Assembly (NCBI RefSeq): GCF_002210435.1
Contig: NZ_MZMV01000018.1
Location: 1-64,000 of the forward strand
Origin: Micromonospora wenchangensis
Lineage (GTDB): Bacteria > Actinomycetota > Actinomycetes > Mycobacteriales > Micromonosporaceae
Direction of reading: 5' to 3'
DNA length: 64,000 nucleotides
In this document: positions 42,689-50,708 of the stretch, in pieces
Numbering within the stretch: position 1 is the stretch's first letter
How the letters are laid out: every line of letters starts with the position of its first letter
Translations under genes and position numbers: made by a program
Notes under the pieces: model-generated
The model's database searches: none
Seen by the model: the letters and a program-made list of their open reading frames with translations, nothing else
What the model was told of the DNA's origin: nothing

Positions 42689-43489
42689 GTGGCACAGGCC
42701 AGCACCCACCAGACGCTCGCCGGGGGCACGATGGAAGACCACAGCAGCAGGGCGGTCCGGCGGGTCATCGCCGAAATGCACCAGAATCTGGGAAAGCAAT
42801 TCAGCGTGGACGAAATGGCGCGAACCGCCCTGCTGAGCAAGTACCACTTCTGCCGGGTGTTCCACCGGGTCACCGGAGTGTCACCGGGACGTTTTCTCTC
42901 GGCGATGCGATTCCAGCGCGCCAAGCACCTGTTGCTGGCCACCTCGTGGAGCGTCACCGACATCAGTCACCACGTCGGCTACACCAGCGTCGGCACGTTC
43001 AGCGCCCGGTTCAGCAGCAGCGTCGGCGTCTCCCCCTCCAGCTTCCGCCGGCTCGGCCGCAGCCTGGGGCGGGAGGACCCCTACCGGCAGCCCGGCCCGA
43101 CCCGACCCGACCCGGCCGACACCACCGGGCCGACGGTGCGCGGGCAGGTCCGGGCGCTGCCCGGCGAGGCGCCCGACTGGATCTTCGTGGGGCTGTTCCC
43201 GGAACGCATCCAGCAGGGCAGGCCGGTCAGCTCCACCGTGCTGCCCGGCCCCGGGCCGTACCTGCTGGGTCCGGTGCCTCCGGGCACCTGGTTCGTCCTG
43301 GCCCACGCGGTGCACCGCCGCCGGCCGGCCACCGGAACCCGTCCGCTGCTGGTCGGGCACCACGGCCCGGTGACGGTCGGCGTGCCGTCCCGGTCGGCCC
43401 GGGCCGACCTCACCCTGCGCCCCATGCGCACCTTCGATCCACCCGTGGTGCACGCCGCCGGCCTGCCGTCGCTGCCGCGCACCGGCTGA
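42689..43489 (+). CDS. AraC-family transcriptional regulator
   Basis: 266 aa. Unusually, the two-helix-turn-helix AraC domain is N-terminal (residues 20-120: QFSVDEMARTALLSKYHFCRVF, then TDISHHVGYTSVGTFSARFSSS). A C-terminal domain of about 130 aa follows, with DWIFVGLFPERIQQG and PGPYLLGPVPPGTWFVLAH, resembling a small beta-sandwich. The ligand is unknown. GTG at 42689 follows GAGCAGG; ATG at 42731 is the alternative and keeps the whole domain. Confidence 0.85.
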   Translation: MAQASTHQTLAGGTMEDHSSRAVRRVIAEMHQNLGKQFSVDEMARTALLSKYHFCRVFHRVTGVSPGRFLSAMRFQRAKHLLLATSWSVTDISHHVGYTSVGTFSARFSSSVGVSPSSFRRLGRSLGREDPYRQPGPTRPDPADTTGPTVRGQVRALPGEAPDWIFVGLFPERIQQGRPVSSTVLPGPGPYLLGPVPPGTWFVLAHAVHRRRPATGTRPLLVGHHGPVTVGVPSRSARADLTLRPMRTFDPPVVHAAGLPSLPRTG

Positions 43490-43520
43490 CGCGGGCCCGC
43501 CAGCCACCGGGGTGGGCCGC

Positions 43521-44159
43521 TCAGGCGCTGGCCGGCTGCTCGGCGGGAGTGGCGTAGCGGCGCGCCAGGTAGCTCTCCTGCGCCATCCGACGCATCGCCT
43601 CGAAGGCCACCTCGGACAACACGTTCCAGACCGCCATCGCGGTGGCGGAGTGCGCCGACTCGTGCTGGAACTCGTGCGTCACGATCCGCTCCGCGCTCTC
43701 GGCGTGTTCGCTGAACACCTCGATGTCGCAGTCGGCGTCCAGCCGCTGCAACGCGGTCAGCACGTGGGCGAGGGTGTCGCGGCCCGGGGAGGCGACGTCG
43801 ACCTCCCAACCGAGCCGGTCGATGAACGCGTCGACCTGGACCCGGGCCGGGCCGACGTCCGGCGCGTCGTCCTCCTCGGGCTGGTCGGGGAAGAGCGCCC
43901 AGATGGTGGCCCGGCACTGCGCGCCCAGCGCCAGTCCCTTGTCGTCGAGGGCGGCCAGCACCCGGCGCACCGAGGACAGGCTCAGTCGTCCGATGCCGGC
44001 CAGCACCCGGATCAGCCGGAGCCGGGCGAGGTGCTCCTCGCCGTACTCCGCCTGGTTACGTGCGGTGGGACGGCCCGGCGGCAGCAGGCGCTCCCGGATG
44101 TAGAACTTGATCGTCGGAAGTGGAATACCACTGATCCTGGCCAGATCTGAGATGCGCAT
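43521..44159 (-). CDS. MerR-family regulator with effector domain
   Basis: 212 aa. N-terminal MerR helix-turn-helix (MRISDLARISGIPLPTIKFYIRERLLPPG), long dimer helix, and a C-terminal domain of about 120 aa with no Cys-based metal site, so a small organic ligand or protein partner is likely. Its ATG at 44159 follows GGGGGGACGG. It is convergent with the AraC gene (31-bp gap). The TGAGCAAC dyad at 44438 lies about 280 bp upstream. Confidence 0.85.
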   Translation of the reverse strand: MRISDLARISGIPLPTIKFYIRERLLPPGRPTARNQAEYGEEHLARLRLIRVLAGIGRLSLSSVRRVLAALDDKGLALGAQCRATIWALFPDQPEEDDAPDVGPARVQVDAFIDRLGWEVDVASPGRDTLAHVLTALQRLDADCDIEVFSEHAESAERIVTHEFQHESAHSATAMAVWNVLSEVAFEAMRRMAQESYLARRYATPAEQPASA

Positions 44160-44437
44160 CCGTCCCCCCAGGGTCCCGGTGGCCACCGCCGGACGCCGGC
44201 GGGGGCGGGACTCCGCCGCCCGGCAGCGGCCGGCCCGAACGTAACGGCGGTGGCACCGCCGTGGACAGCGGACGCCGGGAAGCACGGCGGGTGGTGGCCG
44301 TCGGCGCAACCGCGACGACGGTGCCGGAACCGCCGGACGGCACGACGGCGGCGCCATGGGCAGGGCGGGCACCCGGGGCCGTACCGGCCGGGGTGGTCGC
44401 CGCGCATCCGGGACTCATCGCACCTCCCCCAGCACGA

Positions 44438-44459
44438 TGAGCAACCTGAAAGTTGCTCA
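44438..44459. promoter_or_regulatory. TGAGCAAC-N6-GTTGCTCA dyad
   Basis: Perfect 8-bp arms around CTGAAA. It lies in an AT-richer spot upstream of the MerR-type gene, whose family binds dyads between -35 and -10. Another regulator is possible. Confidence 0.5.
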
Positions 44460-44675
44460 GCGAAATAGTAACCAGTGCGACCTGCGCGCCGGTTATTCGA
44501 TGTTGCTGAACCGCACTTCGTGACTGGGGTCCAGGGGCACGCCGGGCACGCCCCGTCTCGGCGGCGGCCCCGGACCCGCGGCGGTCGCCGGTTCCCGCCC
44601 GCCGGGCCGGTACGACGTGTTCCCCTGGCGGGGGCGGGTGTCGAAGGCCACCCTTCCCCACAAGGCTATTGCAGT

Positions 44676-44702
44676 TAGCTTTCAAGCTATCTAAGCTAGC
44701 TT
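44676..44702. promoter_or_regulatory. Tandem palindromes before the hydrolase-TetR operon
   Basis: TAGCTT-TC-AAGCTA (44676-44689) and the perfect palindrome AAGCTAGCTT (44693-44702) end one base before the ATG at 44704. A TATCTA at 44688-44693 could be the -10 box, giving a nearly leaderless mRNA, consistent with no ribosome site. The TetR protein of the operon is the likely binder. Confidence 0.65.
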
Positions 44703-44703
44703 C

Positions 44704-45540
44704 ATGACCGACGCCCGGAGCAGCACCCACCCACCGACCCGCTACCTGCACCGCCCCCAGGGCCGCGTCGCCTACGACCTCCAGGGCGACGGCCCCCTCG
44801 TGGTGCTCGTCCCCGGCATGGCCGAGCTGCGCTCGTCGTACCGGTTCCTCGCCCCGGCCCTGGTCGCCGCCGGCTACACGGTGGCCACCACCGACCTGCG
44901 CGGCCACGGCGACAGCGACACCACCTTCACCTCCTACGGCGACCCCGAGACCGCCTCCGACATCAGCGCCCTGATCGACGAACTGGGCCGACCGGCCGTC
45001 GTCGTGGGCAACTCGCTGGCCGCCGGCGCCGGGGTCATCGCCGCCGCCGAGCACCCCGGGCAGGTCTGCGGGCTCGTGCTCGTCGGGCCGTTCGTCCGCA
45101 ACCCCCGGCAACCCCCCGGGATGCGGAGCCTCTTGCGCGTACTGACGGCCCCGCCCTGGGTGGCAGGTGTCTGGAAGGCCTACCTGCCCACCCTCTACGC
45201 CGGCGCCAAACCCGCCGACTTCGCCGAATACCGGGCGGCCGTCGTCGCCAAGCTCCGCCAGCCCGGCTACGGCACGGCGTTCTCCCGCACGGTGCGGCAG
45301 ACCGACCACCGCTCCGCCGAGGCACGACTGGCCCGGGTCGACACCCCGGTGCTGGTCGTCATGGGTGAGCGCGACCCCGACTTCAAGGACCCGGCGGCCG
45401 AGGCGGCATGGATCGGCGAGACGCTGCGCGGCGAGGTGGTCATGGTGCCCGACGCCGGCCACTACCCGCATTCCCAACAGCCCGGACGGACCGCCGCGGC
45501 GGTGCTCGACTTCCTCGCCCGGATCACCACCCGTGCCTAG
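44704..45540 (+). CDS. Alpha/beta hydrolase
   Basis: 278 aa, cytoplasmic. Oxyanion LVPGMAELRSSYRFLAP, nucleophile Ser104 in VGNSLAAG, acid Asp in MGERDPDF and catalytic His in DAGHYPH. The cap region is helical and Pro/Trp-rich. It overlaps the TetR gene by 8 bp. No ribosome site precedes the ATG, fitting a leaderless transcript. The substrate is unknown; a TetR partner suggests a xenobiotic or signal ester. Confidence 0.87.
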   Translation: MTDARSSTHPPTRYLHRPQGRVAYDLQGDGPLVVLVPGMAELRSSYRFLAPALVAAGYTVATTDLRGHGDSDTTFTSYGDPETASDISALIDELGRPAVVVGNSLAAGAGVIAAAEHPGQVCGLVLVGPFVRNPRQPPGMRSLLRVLTAPPWVAGVWKAYLPTLYAGAKPADFAEYRAAVVAKLRQPGYGTAFSRTVRQTDHRSAEARLARVDTPVLVVMGERDPDFKDPAAEAAWIGETLRGEVVMVPDAGHYPHSQQPGRTAAAVLDFLARITTRA

Positions 45541-46102
45541 GGCCGGCCTCACCACCGACGCGGTCGTCGCACGCGGCGCACAACTGCTCGAGGCGCACCC
45601 GCAGGACGAACTGACCCTCGCCGCGCTCGCCGGGAGCCTCGGCGTCCGCGTCCCGTCGCTCTACAAGCACGTCGACGGCCTCCCGGGACTCCGCCGCGGC
45701 ATCATGCTCCGTGCCAAGGCGGACCTGGCCGCGACGCTCGCCGAGGCGTGCGTCGGCCGGGCCCGCGACGACGCCGTCCGCAGCCTCGCCACCGCCTACC
45801 GCAGGTGGGCGCGGCAGAACCCGGCGCAGTACCCGATGACCGTCCGGGCGCCCGATCCCGACGACGCCGAGGACCAGCGGGTGAGCGACGCCGCCGTCCA
45901 GGTGGTCTACCGCGTGCTCGCCGGCTACCGGCTGCTCGGCGACGACGCGGTCGACGCCACCCGGCTGCTGCGCACGGTCCTGCACGGCTTCGTCAGCCTG
46001 GAGACCTCCGGCGCGTTCGCGCTCCCCGCCGACCTGGAACGCAGCTACGACCGGGCCGTCGACAGCGTCGTGTCCGCCCTCGAGAACTGGAAGGGCCGGT
46101 GA
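45533..46102 (+). CDS. TetR-family repressor
   Basis: 189 aa. HTH residues 20-50 (LTLAALAGSLGVRVPSLYKHV) and a C-terminal WHG-type ligand domain (TAYRRWARQNPAQYPM, LHGFVSLETSGAF). Translational overlap with the hydrolase and the following DUF4260 gene shows one operon. It probably represses the operon through the tandem palindromes at 44676-44702. Confidence 0.87.
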   Translation: MPRAGLTTDAVVARGAQLLEAHPQDELTLAALAGSLGVRVPSLYKHVDGLPGLRRGIMLRAKADLAATLAEACVGRARDDAVRSLATAYRRWARQNPAQYPMTVRAPDPDDAEDQRVSDAAVQVVYRVLAGYRLLGDDAVDATRLLRTVLHGFVSLETSGAFALPADLERSYDRAVDSVVSALENWKGR

Positions 46103-46473
46103 CCGCCACGCCCGCCCGCACCCCACCACCGGCAACCCCGGTGCCGGTCCTCTACCGCGTCGAGGGCGCGGCCGTCGCCGTGGCGGCCGTCGTCCTCGTG
46201 GTGCTGACGGGCTTCGCCTGGTGGTGGCTGTTCGCCCTGTTCCTCGTCTTCGACCTGTCGATGCTCGGCTACGCCGTCGACCACCACGTCGGCGCGATCG
46301 TCTACAACCTGGGGCACACCTACGTCGCCCCGTTCGTCCTGCTCGCCGGGTACGGCCTCGCGCACGCGCTCGACGCGACCGGGTGGACGCCGCTGGCGCT
46401 CGTGGCCGCCTGCTGGTTCTTCCACATCGGCGTGGACCGGGCACTCGACTTCGGGCCGCGCCCGCTGCGCTGA
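46099..46473 (+). CDS. DUF4260 small membrane protein
   Basis: 124 aa with about four hydrophobic segments. The sequence FLVFDLSMLGYAVDHHVGAIVYN followed by HTYVAP and a C-terminal FHIGVDRALDFG matches what I recall of DUF4260. GTGA overlap with tetR. The function is unknown. Confidence 0.8.
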   Translation: MTATPARTPPPATPVPVLYRVEGAAVAVAAVVLVVLTGFAWWWLFALFLVFDLSMLGYAVDHHVGAIVYNLGHTYVAPFVLLAGYGLAHALDATGWTPLALVAACWFFHIGVDRALDFGPRPLR

Positions 46474-46658
46474 CCCCGTCACCCGCGCTCACCCAGGGTC
46501 ACCTGGACGACGACACGCTGTGCCGACCTGCGGGACGGTGTCCCCGTCGTCCGCGAGGATGGCCGACGGGAGGCGGGCGTCCCCGCCGACGCCCGCCTCG
46601 CCGGGCAGCCCGCACACACGGGCGTCGCGGGATGTGGCGTCCCCCGAGGGGAGCAAGG

Positions 46659-47591
46659 ATGACACTGTCGGACAGGCTCGCGCCGGAGGCGGGGCGGCTC
46701 CGGCTCGGCGACGAGCTGAGCGTCAACCGGCTGGGCTTCGGCACCATGCAACTGCCCGGCCCCGGCGTCTTCGGCCCCCCGGACGACCACGCGGGCGCGC
46801 TGGCGGTGCTGCGCCGGGCGGTCGAGCTGGGCGTCAACTACCTCGACACCAGCGACTTCTACGGCCCGCACGTGGCCAACGACCTGATCCGCGAGGCCCT
46901 GCACCCGTACCCCGACGACCTGGTGATCGGCACCAAGATCGGGGTGGTGCGCGACAGGTGGGGCGACTTCGTGCCCGCCGGGGCGCCCGACCAGCTACGC
47001 GGGCAGGTGGAGGAGAACCTGCGCCGGTTGGGCCGGGACCGGTTGGAGCTGGTCTACCTGCGCGTCGGCGGGGACGGGCTGCTGCGTCCGGGTGACGTCC
47101 GGTTCTCCGAGTCGTTCGCGATGATGGTCCGGCTACGCGACGAGGGCCTGATCGGCGGCGTCGGGCTCAGCGGCGTCACCGTCAGGCAGCTCGACCAGGC
47201 GCGGGCGACGATCCCGATCGCGGCCGTGCAGAACCGGTTCCACCTGCTCGACCGGGACTGCCACGACGTGCTGCGGCGGTGCGCCGAGGAGGACATCGCC
47301 TTCGTGCCGTACTTCCCGCTGGGGGCGGGCCTGCTCGGTGCGCGGCAGGGACGGCCGCCGCTGCCGTTCGGGCCCGACTTCAGCGCCGCGCAACGGCGTA
47401 CCGTCGACGGTGTCGCCGAGGCGCACGGCGCGACCCGCGCACAGGTCGCCATCGCCTGGCTGCTGGCCCACTCGCCGACGGTGCTGGTCATTCCCGGCAC
47501 CAGCTCGGTGCGGCACCTGGAGGAGAACATGGCCGCCGCCCGGCTACGGCTGACCCCGGCGGACCGGACCGCGCTCGACGCACTGGCCTGA
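46659..47591 (+). CDS. Aldo/keto reductase, YdbC/PdxI (pyridoxal reductase) type
   Basis: 310 aa TIM barrel. The N-terminal blocks GFGTMQLPGPGVFGPP and LDTSDFYGPHVANDLIREAL match E. coli YdbC, a pyridoxal reductase (pyridoxine 4-dehydrogenase), as I remember it. Tyr in DFYG and Lys in GTKIG are present. The usual active-site His is replaced (VYLRVGG), as in YdbC (VNLRV), so this is a subfamily trait. NADPH binding is at VIPGTSSVRHLEENM. Vitamin B6 salvage is the likely role. The ATG follows GGGGAGCAAGG. Confidence 0.83.
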   Translation: MTLSDRLAPEAGRLRLGDELSVNRLGFGTMQLPGPGVFGPPDDHAGALAVLRRAVELGVNYLDTSDFYGPHVANDLIREALHPYPDDLVIGTKIGVVRDRWGDFVPAGAPDQLRGQVEENLRRLGRDRLELVYLRVGGDGLLRPGDVRFSESFAMMVRLRDEGLIGGVGLSGVTVRQLDQARATIPIAAVQNRFHLLDRDCHDVLRRCAEEDIAFVPYFPLGAGLLGARQGRPPLPFGPDFSAAQRRTVDGVAEAHGATRAQVAIAWLLAHSPTVLVIPGTSSVRHLEENMAAARLRLTPADRTALDALA

Positions 47592-47651
47592 CCCGCCCGA
47601 TATCCACCCCGCCCCCGCCCCCGCCCGGACCGGCGTCCGCCGCCGACCCCC

Positions 47652-47711
47652 GTTGATCAAGAGGTTTGCGTCACCGATGATCTTCCAGTTGACGCGAACC
47701 TCTTGATCAAC
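47652..47711. repeat. Long palindromic element, copy 1 (22-bp arms, 16-nt loop)
   Basis: Arms 47652-47673 and 47690-47711 are complementary at 21 of 22 positions; the exception is a T/G pair. It lies between the convergent aldo-keto reductase and LacI-type genes. A second copy at 50401 shares arm sequence GATCAAGAG(G/C)TT(T/C)GCGTCA and the same loop length, with one compensated base-pair swap. It may serve as a terminator or be a REP/MITE-like dispersed element. Confidence 0.85.
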
Positions 47712-47782
47712 CCCGCAGGGGAGGGCGGGCGGGGTCGGCCCGCGAGGGCGGTCAGGTGGGTGGGTCAGGCGGGTGGGTGGGG

Positions 47783-48784
47783 TCAGGCGGGTGGGGCGGC
47801 GACGCTGGAACGGTGGACGAGGGTGGGGGCGATGGTGTGCCGTTCGACCACCCCCGGGCCGGCCTCGATCTGCCGCAGCAGCATCGCCAGGCCGGCGCGG
47901 GCCACCGCGTCGAAGTCGGGCCGCACGGTGGTCAACGGCGGGATGAAGTACGCCGCCTCCGGCACGTCGTCGAAGCCGACCACGCTGATCTCCTCCGGCA
48001 CCCGCCGCCCGCGCTCGCTCAACGCCCGCAGCACCCCCAGCGCAAGGTGGTCGTTGGCCGCGAAGATCGCGGTCACCTCCGGCATCCGGGCCAGCATCTG
48101 CCCGCAGCGGTAGCCGGACGCGGCGCTCCAGTCGGCGGACAGCACCGGGGGCACCTCCGCGCCGGCCGCCCGCAGCGCCGACCGCCAGCCCTCGACCCGA
48201 CCGGCGCTGTCGAACCAGTCCGCCGGACCGGAGACGTGCCACACCGTGCGGTGCCCGGCGTCCAGCAGGTGCCGGGTGGCCAGCCCGGCCCCGGCCGCCT
48301 GGTCGACGGTGACCAGCGCCGCCTCCCGGGCCGGATCGCCGTCGACGGTGACCAGCGGCACGCCGTGCGGCAGGTGGTCGAGCGCCTCGTCGGCGGAGGC
48401 CACCGGGGCGATCACCACGATGCCGGCGACCCGGTGGTCGAGGTGCCGTTCCACGGCGGCGGAGATGGACCGCCGGTCGAGGGTGCTGACGCTGCCCACG
48501 CTGACCGCGAACCCGGCCGACGCGGCGGCCTGCTCCAGGGCGGCCAGCAGTGACGCCGGCCCGTAGAGGGTGCTGTTCTGGGCGACCACCCCGATCAGCT
48601 GGGAGCGGCCGGTGACCAGTGCCCGCGCCGCGCGGTTCGGCCGGTAGCCCAGCTCGGCGATCGCCGCGCGGACCCGGACCCGGGTCTGTTCCCGCACGTT
48701 CGGGTGGTCGTTGAGCACCCGGGAGACCGTCTGGTGGGAGACTCCCGCGAGGCGGGCTACGTCCGTCATCGCAGGACCACGCAT
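47783..48784 (-). CDS. LacI-family transcriptional regulator
   Basis: 333 aa. N-terminal LacI HTH and hinge (MTDVARLAGVSHQTVSRVLN, VRAAIAELGYRPNRAARALV) and a periplasmic-binding-like sugar domain (GIVVIAPVASADEALDHL, TAIFAANDHLALGVLRAL, ISVVGFDDVPEAAYF). Divergent from a secreted esterase-CBM2 gene, so it likely responds to a plant-derived sugar. Several starts are possible (48769, 48784, 48793); 48784 is a compromise and none has a strong ribosome site. Confidence 0.9.
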   Translation of the reverse strand: MRGPAMTDVARLAGVSHQTVSRVLNDHPNVREQTRVRVRAAIAELGYRPNRAARALVTGRSQLIGVVAQNSTLYGPASLLAALEQAAASAGFAVSVGSVSTLDRRSISAAVERHLDHRVAGIVVIAPVASADEALDHLPHGVPLVTVDGDPAREAALVTVDQAAGAGLATRHLLDAGHRTVWHVSGPADWFDSAGRVEGWRSALRAAGAEVPPVLSADWSAASGYRCGQMLARMPEVTAIFAANDHLALGVLRALSERGRRVPEEISVVGFDDVPEAAYFIPPLTTVRPDFDAVARAGLAMLLRQIEAGPGVVERHTIAPTLVHRSSVAAPPA

Positions 48785-48844
48785 GGGGGCCATTATCCAC
48801 CGGGGCGGCCCCGCCGGACGCCGGTGTCCACGCCGCCGGCTGCT

Positions 48845-48900
48845 CGGAAGTTCCGGTGCGACGGGCCGCCTTGCCAAGCCGGCGACGGGCTGACGATACT
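48845..48900 (+). promoter_or_regulatory. Candidate promoter and dyad of the esterase gene
   Basis: CGGAA-G-TTCCG (48845-48855) is followed by TTGCCA (48871-48876), an 18-bp spacer and GATACT (48895-48900). A LacI-type repressor is encoded divergently and may bind the dyad. The leader is about 85 nt, ending in CCGGAGGAACCC. Confidence 0.45.
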
Positions 48901-48991
48901 CATGAATGTTCCCGAGCCGGACATGATCGAGCGCCGGGCAGCCTCGATCGGCGCAGCCGCATGTCCGCGATCCTCCGGAGGAACCCGTCCC

Positions 48992-50386
48992 ATGAGACCC
49001 AGGATCAAACTGTTCGGCACCGCCCTGGTCGCCGCCGCGCTCACCGCGCTGGCCGCGATAGCCGCTCCCACCCCCGCCTCGGCGGCGACGCTGACCCAGG
49101 TGACCAACTTCGGGGCCAACCCGAGCAACCTGCAGATGTACCTGTACGTGCCGAACACGGTGGCGGCCCGGCCGGGCCTGCTGGTGGCGGTGCACTACTG
49201 CACCGGCAGCGGCCCCGCGTTCTACTCCGGCACCCAGTACGCGGCCCTGGCCGACCGGTACGGCTACATCGTGATCTACCCGTCGGTGACCCGCAGCAGC
49301 AAGTGCTTCGACGTCTCCTCCCCGCAGGCGCTGCGCCGCGACGGGGGCAGCGACCCGGTGGGCATCAAGTCGATGGTCGACTACGTCCGGTCCCGGTACG
49401 CCGTCGACCCGAACCGGATCTTCGCCACCGGCACCTCGTCCGGGGCGATGATGACCAACGTGCTGCTCGGTGACTACCCGGACGTGTTCGCGGCGGGCGC
49501 GGCCTTCGCCGGGGTGCCGTTCGGCTGCTTCGCCACCACCGACGGCTCGGAGTGGAACAGCCAGTGCGCCAACGGGCAGGTCACCAAGACCGCGCAGCAG
49601 TGGGGCGACCTGGTCCGCAACGCCTATCCGGGGTACACCGGCAAGCGGCCCCGGATGCAGTTGTGGCACGGCACCAACGACGAGACGCTGCGGTACCCGA
49701 ACTTCGGCGAGGAGGTCAAGCAGTGGACGAACGTCCAGGGGCTGAGCCAGACGCCGACGTTCACCGACACCCCGCAGGCCGGATACACCCGCACCCGGTA
49801 CGGCGGTAGCGGCGGCACCGCGCCGGTGGAGGCGATCAGCATGCAGGGCGTCACGCACAACCTGCCGGTCGACGCCGCCCAGGCGATCCGCTTCTTCGGC
49901 CTGGACGCCCCGCCGACCACCACCCCGCCGCCCACCACGACCCCACCGCCGCCCACGACCACGCCGCCGCCCACCACCACTGCGCCGCCGCCCACGACGA
50001 CGCCGCCGGTGCCGACGACCACGCCGCCGACGCCGTTCCCGCCCACGCCCACCACGCCGGGTCCGGGGGCCGAGTGCCGGGTCGCCTACACCGTGAACGC
50101 CTGGAACACCGGCCTGACCACCGAGATCACGATCACCACGCTCAGGGACACCGGGATCAACGGCTGGAGCCTGGCGTTCACCCTCCCCGCCGGGCAGACC
50201 ATCACCAGCGGCTGGAACGCGACCTACTCGCCGACCAGCGGAGCGGTCACCGCCAGCAACGTCTCCTACAACGCCTCGATCCCGCCGGGCGGCTCGGTCA
50301 GCATCGGATTCCAGGCCAACCACACCGGCAACACCGCGAAACCGGCCTTCTTCACCCTCAACGGCTCCCCCTGCGCGGTCGTCTGA
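48992..50386 (+). CDS. Secreted CE1/PHB-depolymerase-type esterase with CBM2
   Basis: 464 aa. Signal peptide (cleavage after ASAA near residue 32), an esterase domain to about residue 305, a PPTTT linker, and a CBM2 of about 100 aa. Nucleophile Ser149 in GTSSG, LWHGTNDETL (acid) and a VTHNLPVD His are visible. CE1 members remove acetyl or feruloyl groups from xylan; related PHB depolymerases share the fold. Linkage to CBM2 and the nearby arabinofuranosidase-like gene favours acetyl-xylan or feruloyl esterase. CCGGAGG precedes the ATG. Confidence 0.9.
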   Translation: MRPRIKLFGTALVAAALTALAAIAAPTPASAATLTQVTNFGANPSNLQMYLYVPNTVAARPGLLVAVHYCTGSGPAFYSGTQYAALADRYGYIVIYPSVTRSSKCFDVSSPQALRRDGGSDPVGIKSMVDYVRSRYAVDPNRIFATGTSSGAMMTNVLLGDYPDVFAAGAAFAGVPFGCFATTDGSEWNSQCANGQVTKTAQQWGDLVRNAYPGYTGKRPRMQLWHGTNDETLRYPNFGEEVKQWTNVQGLSQTPTFTDTPQAGYTRTRYGGSGGTAPVEAISMQGVTHNLPVDAAQAIRFFGLDAPPTTTPPPTTTPPPPTTTPPPTTTAPPPTTTPPVPTTTPPTPFPPTPTTPGPGAECRVAYTVNAWNTGLTTEITITTLRDTGINGWSLAFTLPAGQTITSGWNATYSPTSGAVTASNVSYNASIPPGGSVSIGFQANHTGNTAKPAFFTLNGSPCAVV

Positions 50387-50708
50387 CCGGCACCGCTACT
50401 GGCGGTGATCAAGAGCTTCGCGTCACGAGAGGCGATCCGGATGACGCAAAGCTCTTGATCACCGCCGCTCCCCCTCCCCCGTCCGACCGGCCGGTCCGGT
50501 TGTCGCGCGGACGGTCCGGGTGGGGTGGGGTGGTTCGGTGGATGTGGGGGTACGGGCGGATCGATAGGGTGACGGTGACGGGGGGTCGCCCGGGGTCGCG
50601 GGCCGGGGTCGCCGGCCGCGCGGGGACGGGCGGCGGTGTGCAGCCCGGTGGACCAGCCGCGAGCGGACCGCGCCGTCGTCACCACTGATCGTCCACAAGG
50701 GAGCGTCT
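50387..50708. other. Intergenic region containing palindromic element copy 2
   Basis: 322 bp. The first 80 bp hold the long palindrome (50401-50466). The rest is G-rich on the plus strand (runs such as GGTGGGGTGGGGTGG near 50519) and shows no gene. A ribosome-like AAGGGAG (50698-50704) precedes the ATG at 50709 by only four bases. Confidence 0.6.
50401..50466. repeat. Long palindromic element, copy 2 (25-bp arms, 16-nt loop)
   Basis: Arms 50401-50425 and 50442-50466 are complementary at 24 of 25 positions; the single C/A mismatch is at the same place as the T/G pair of copy 1. It starts 14 bp after the esterase stop. Arm length differs only by extra flanking pairs. Position again fits a terminator or a mobile intergenic repeat. 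Confidence 0.85.

Larger units (their letters stand above)
44160..44703. other. Divergent intergenic region between MerR and hydrolase genes
   Basis: 544 bp. It holds two dyads described separately (44438-44459 and 44676-44702) and AT-rich patches typical of promoters. Several small open frames lack ribosome sites and conserved-looking sequence; no gene is called. Confidence 0.6.

Noticed and set aside
44475..44678. Possible small gene in the 544-bp gap
   Set aside because: No ribosome site, Arg/Pro-rich translation without conserved features, and it runs through promoter-like DNA.
46659..47591. Aldo-keto reductase with a lost catalytic His
   Set aside because: The same replacement occurs in E. 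coli YdbC/PdxI, which it otherwise resembles, so it is a subfamily trait and not decay.
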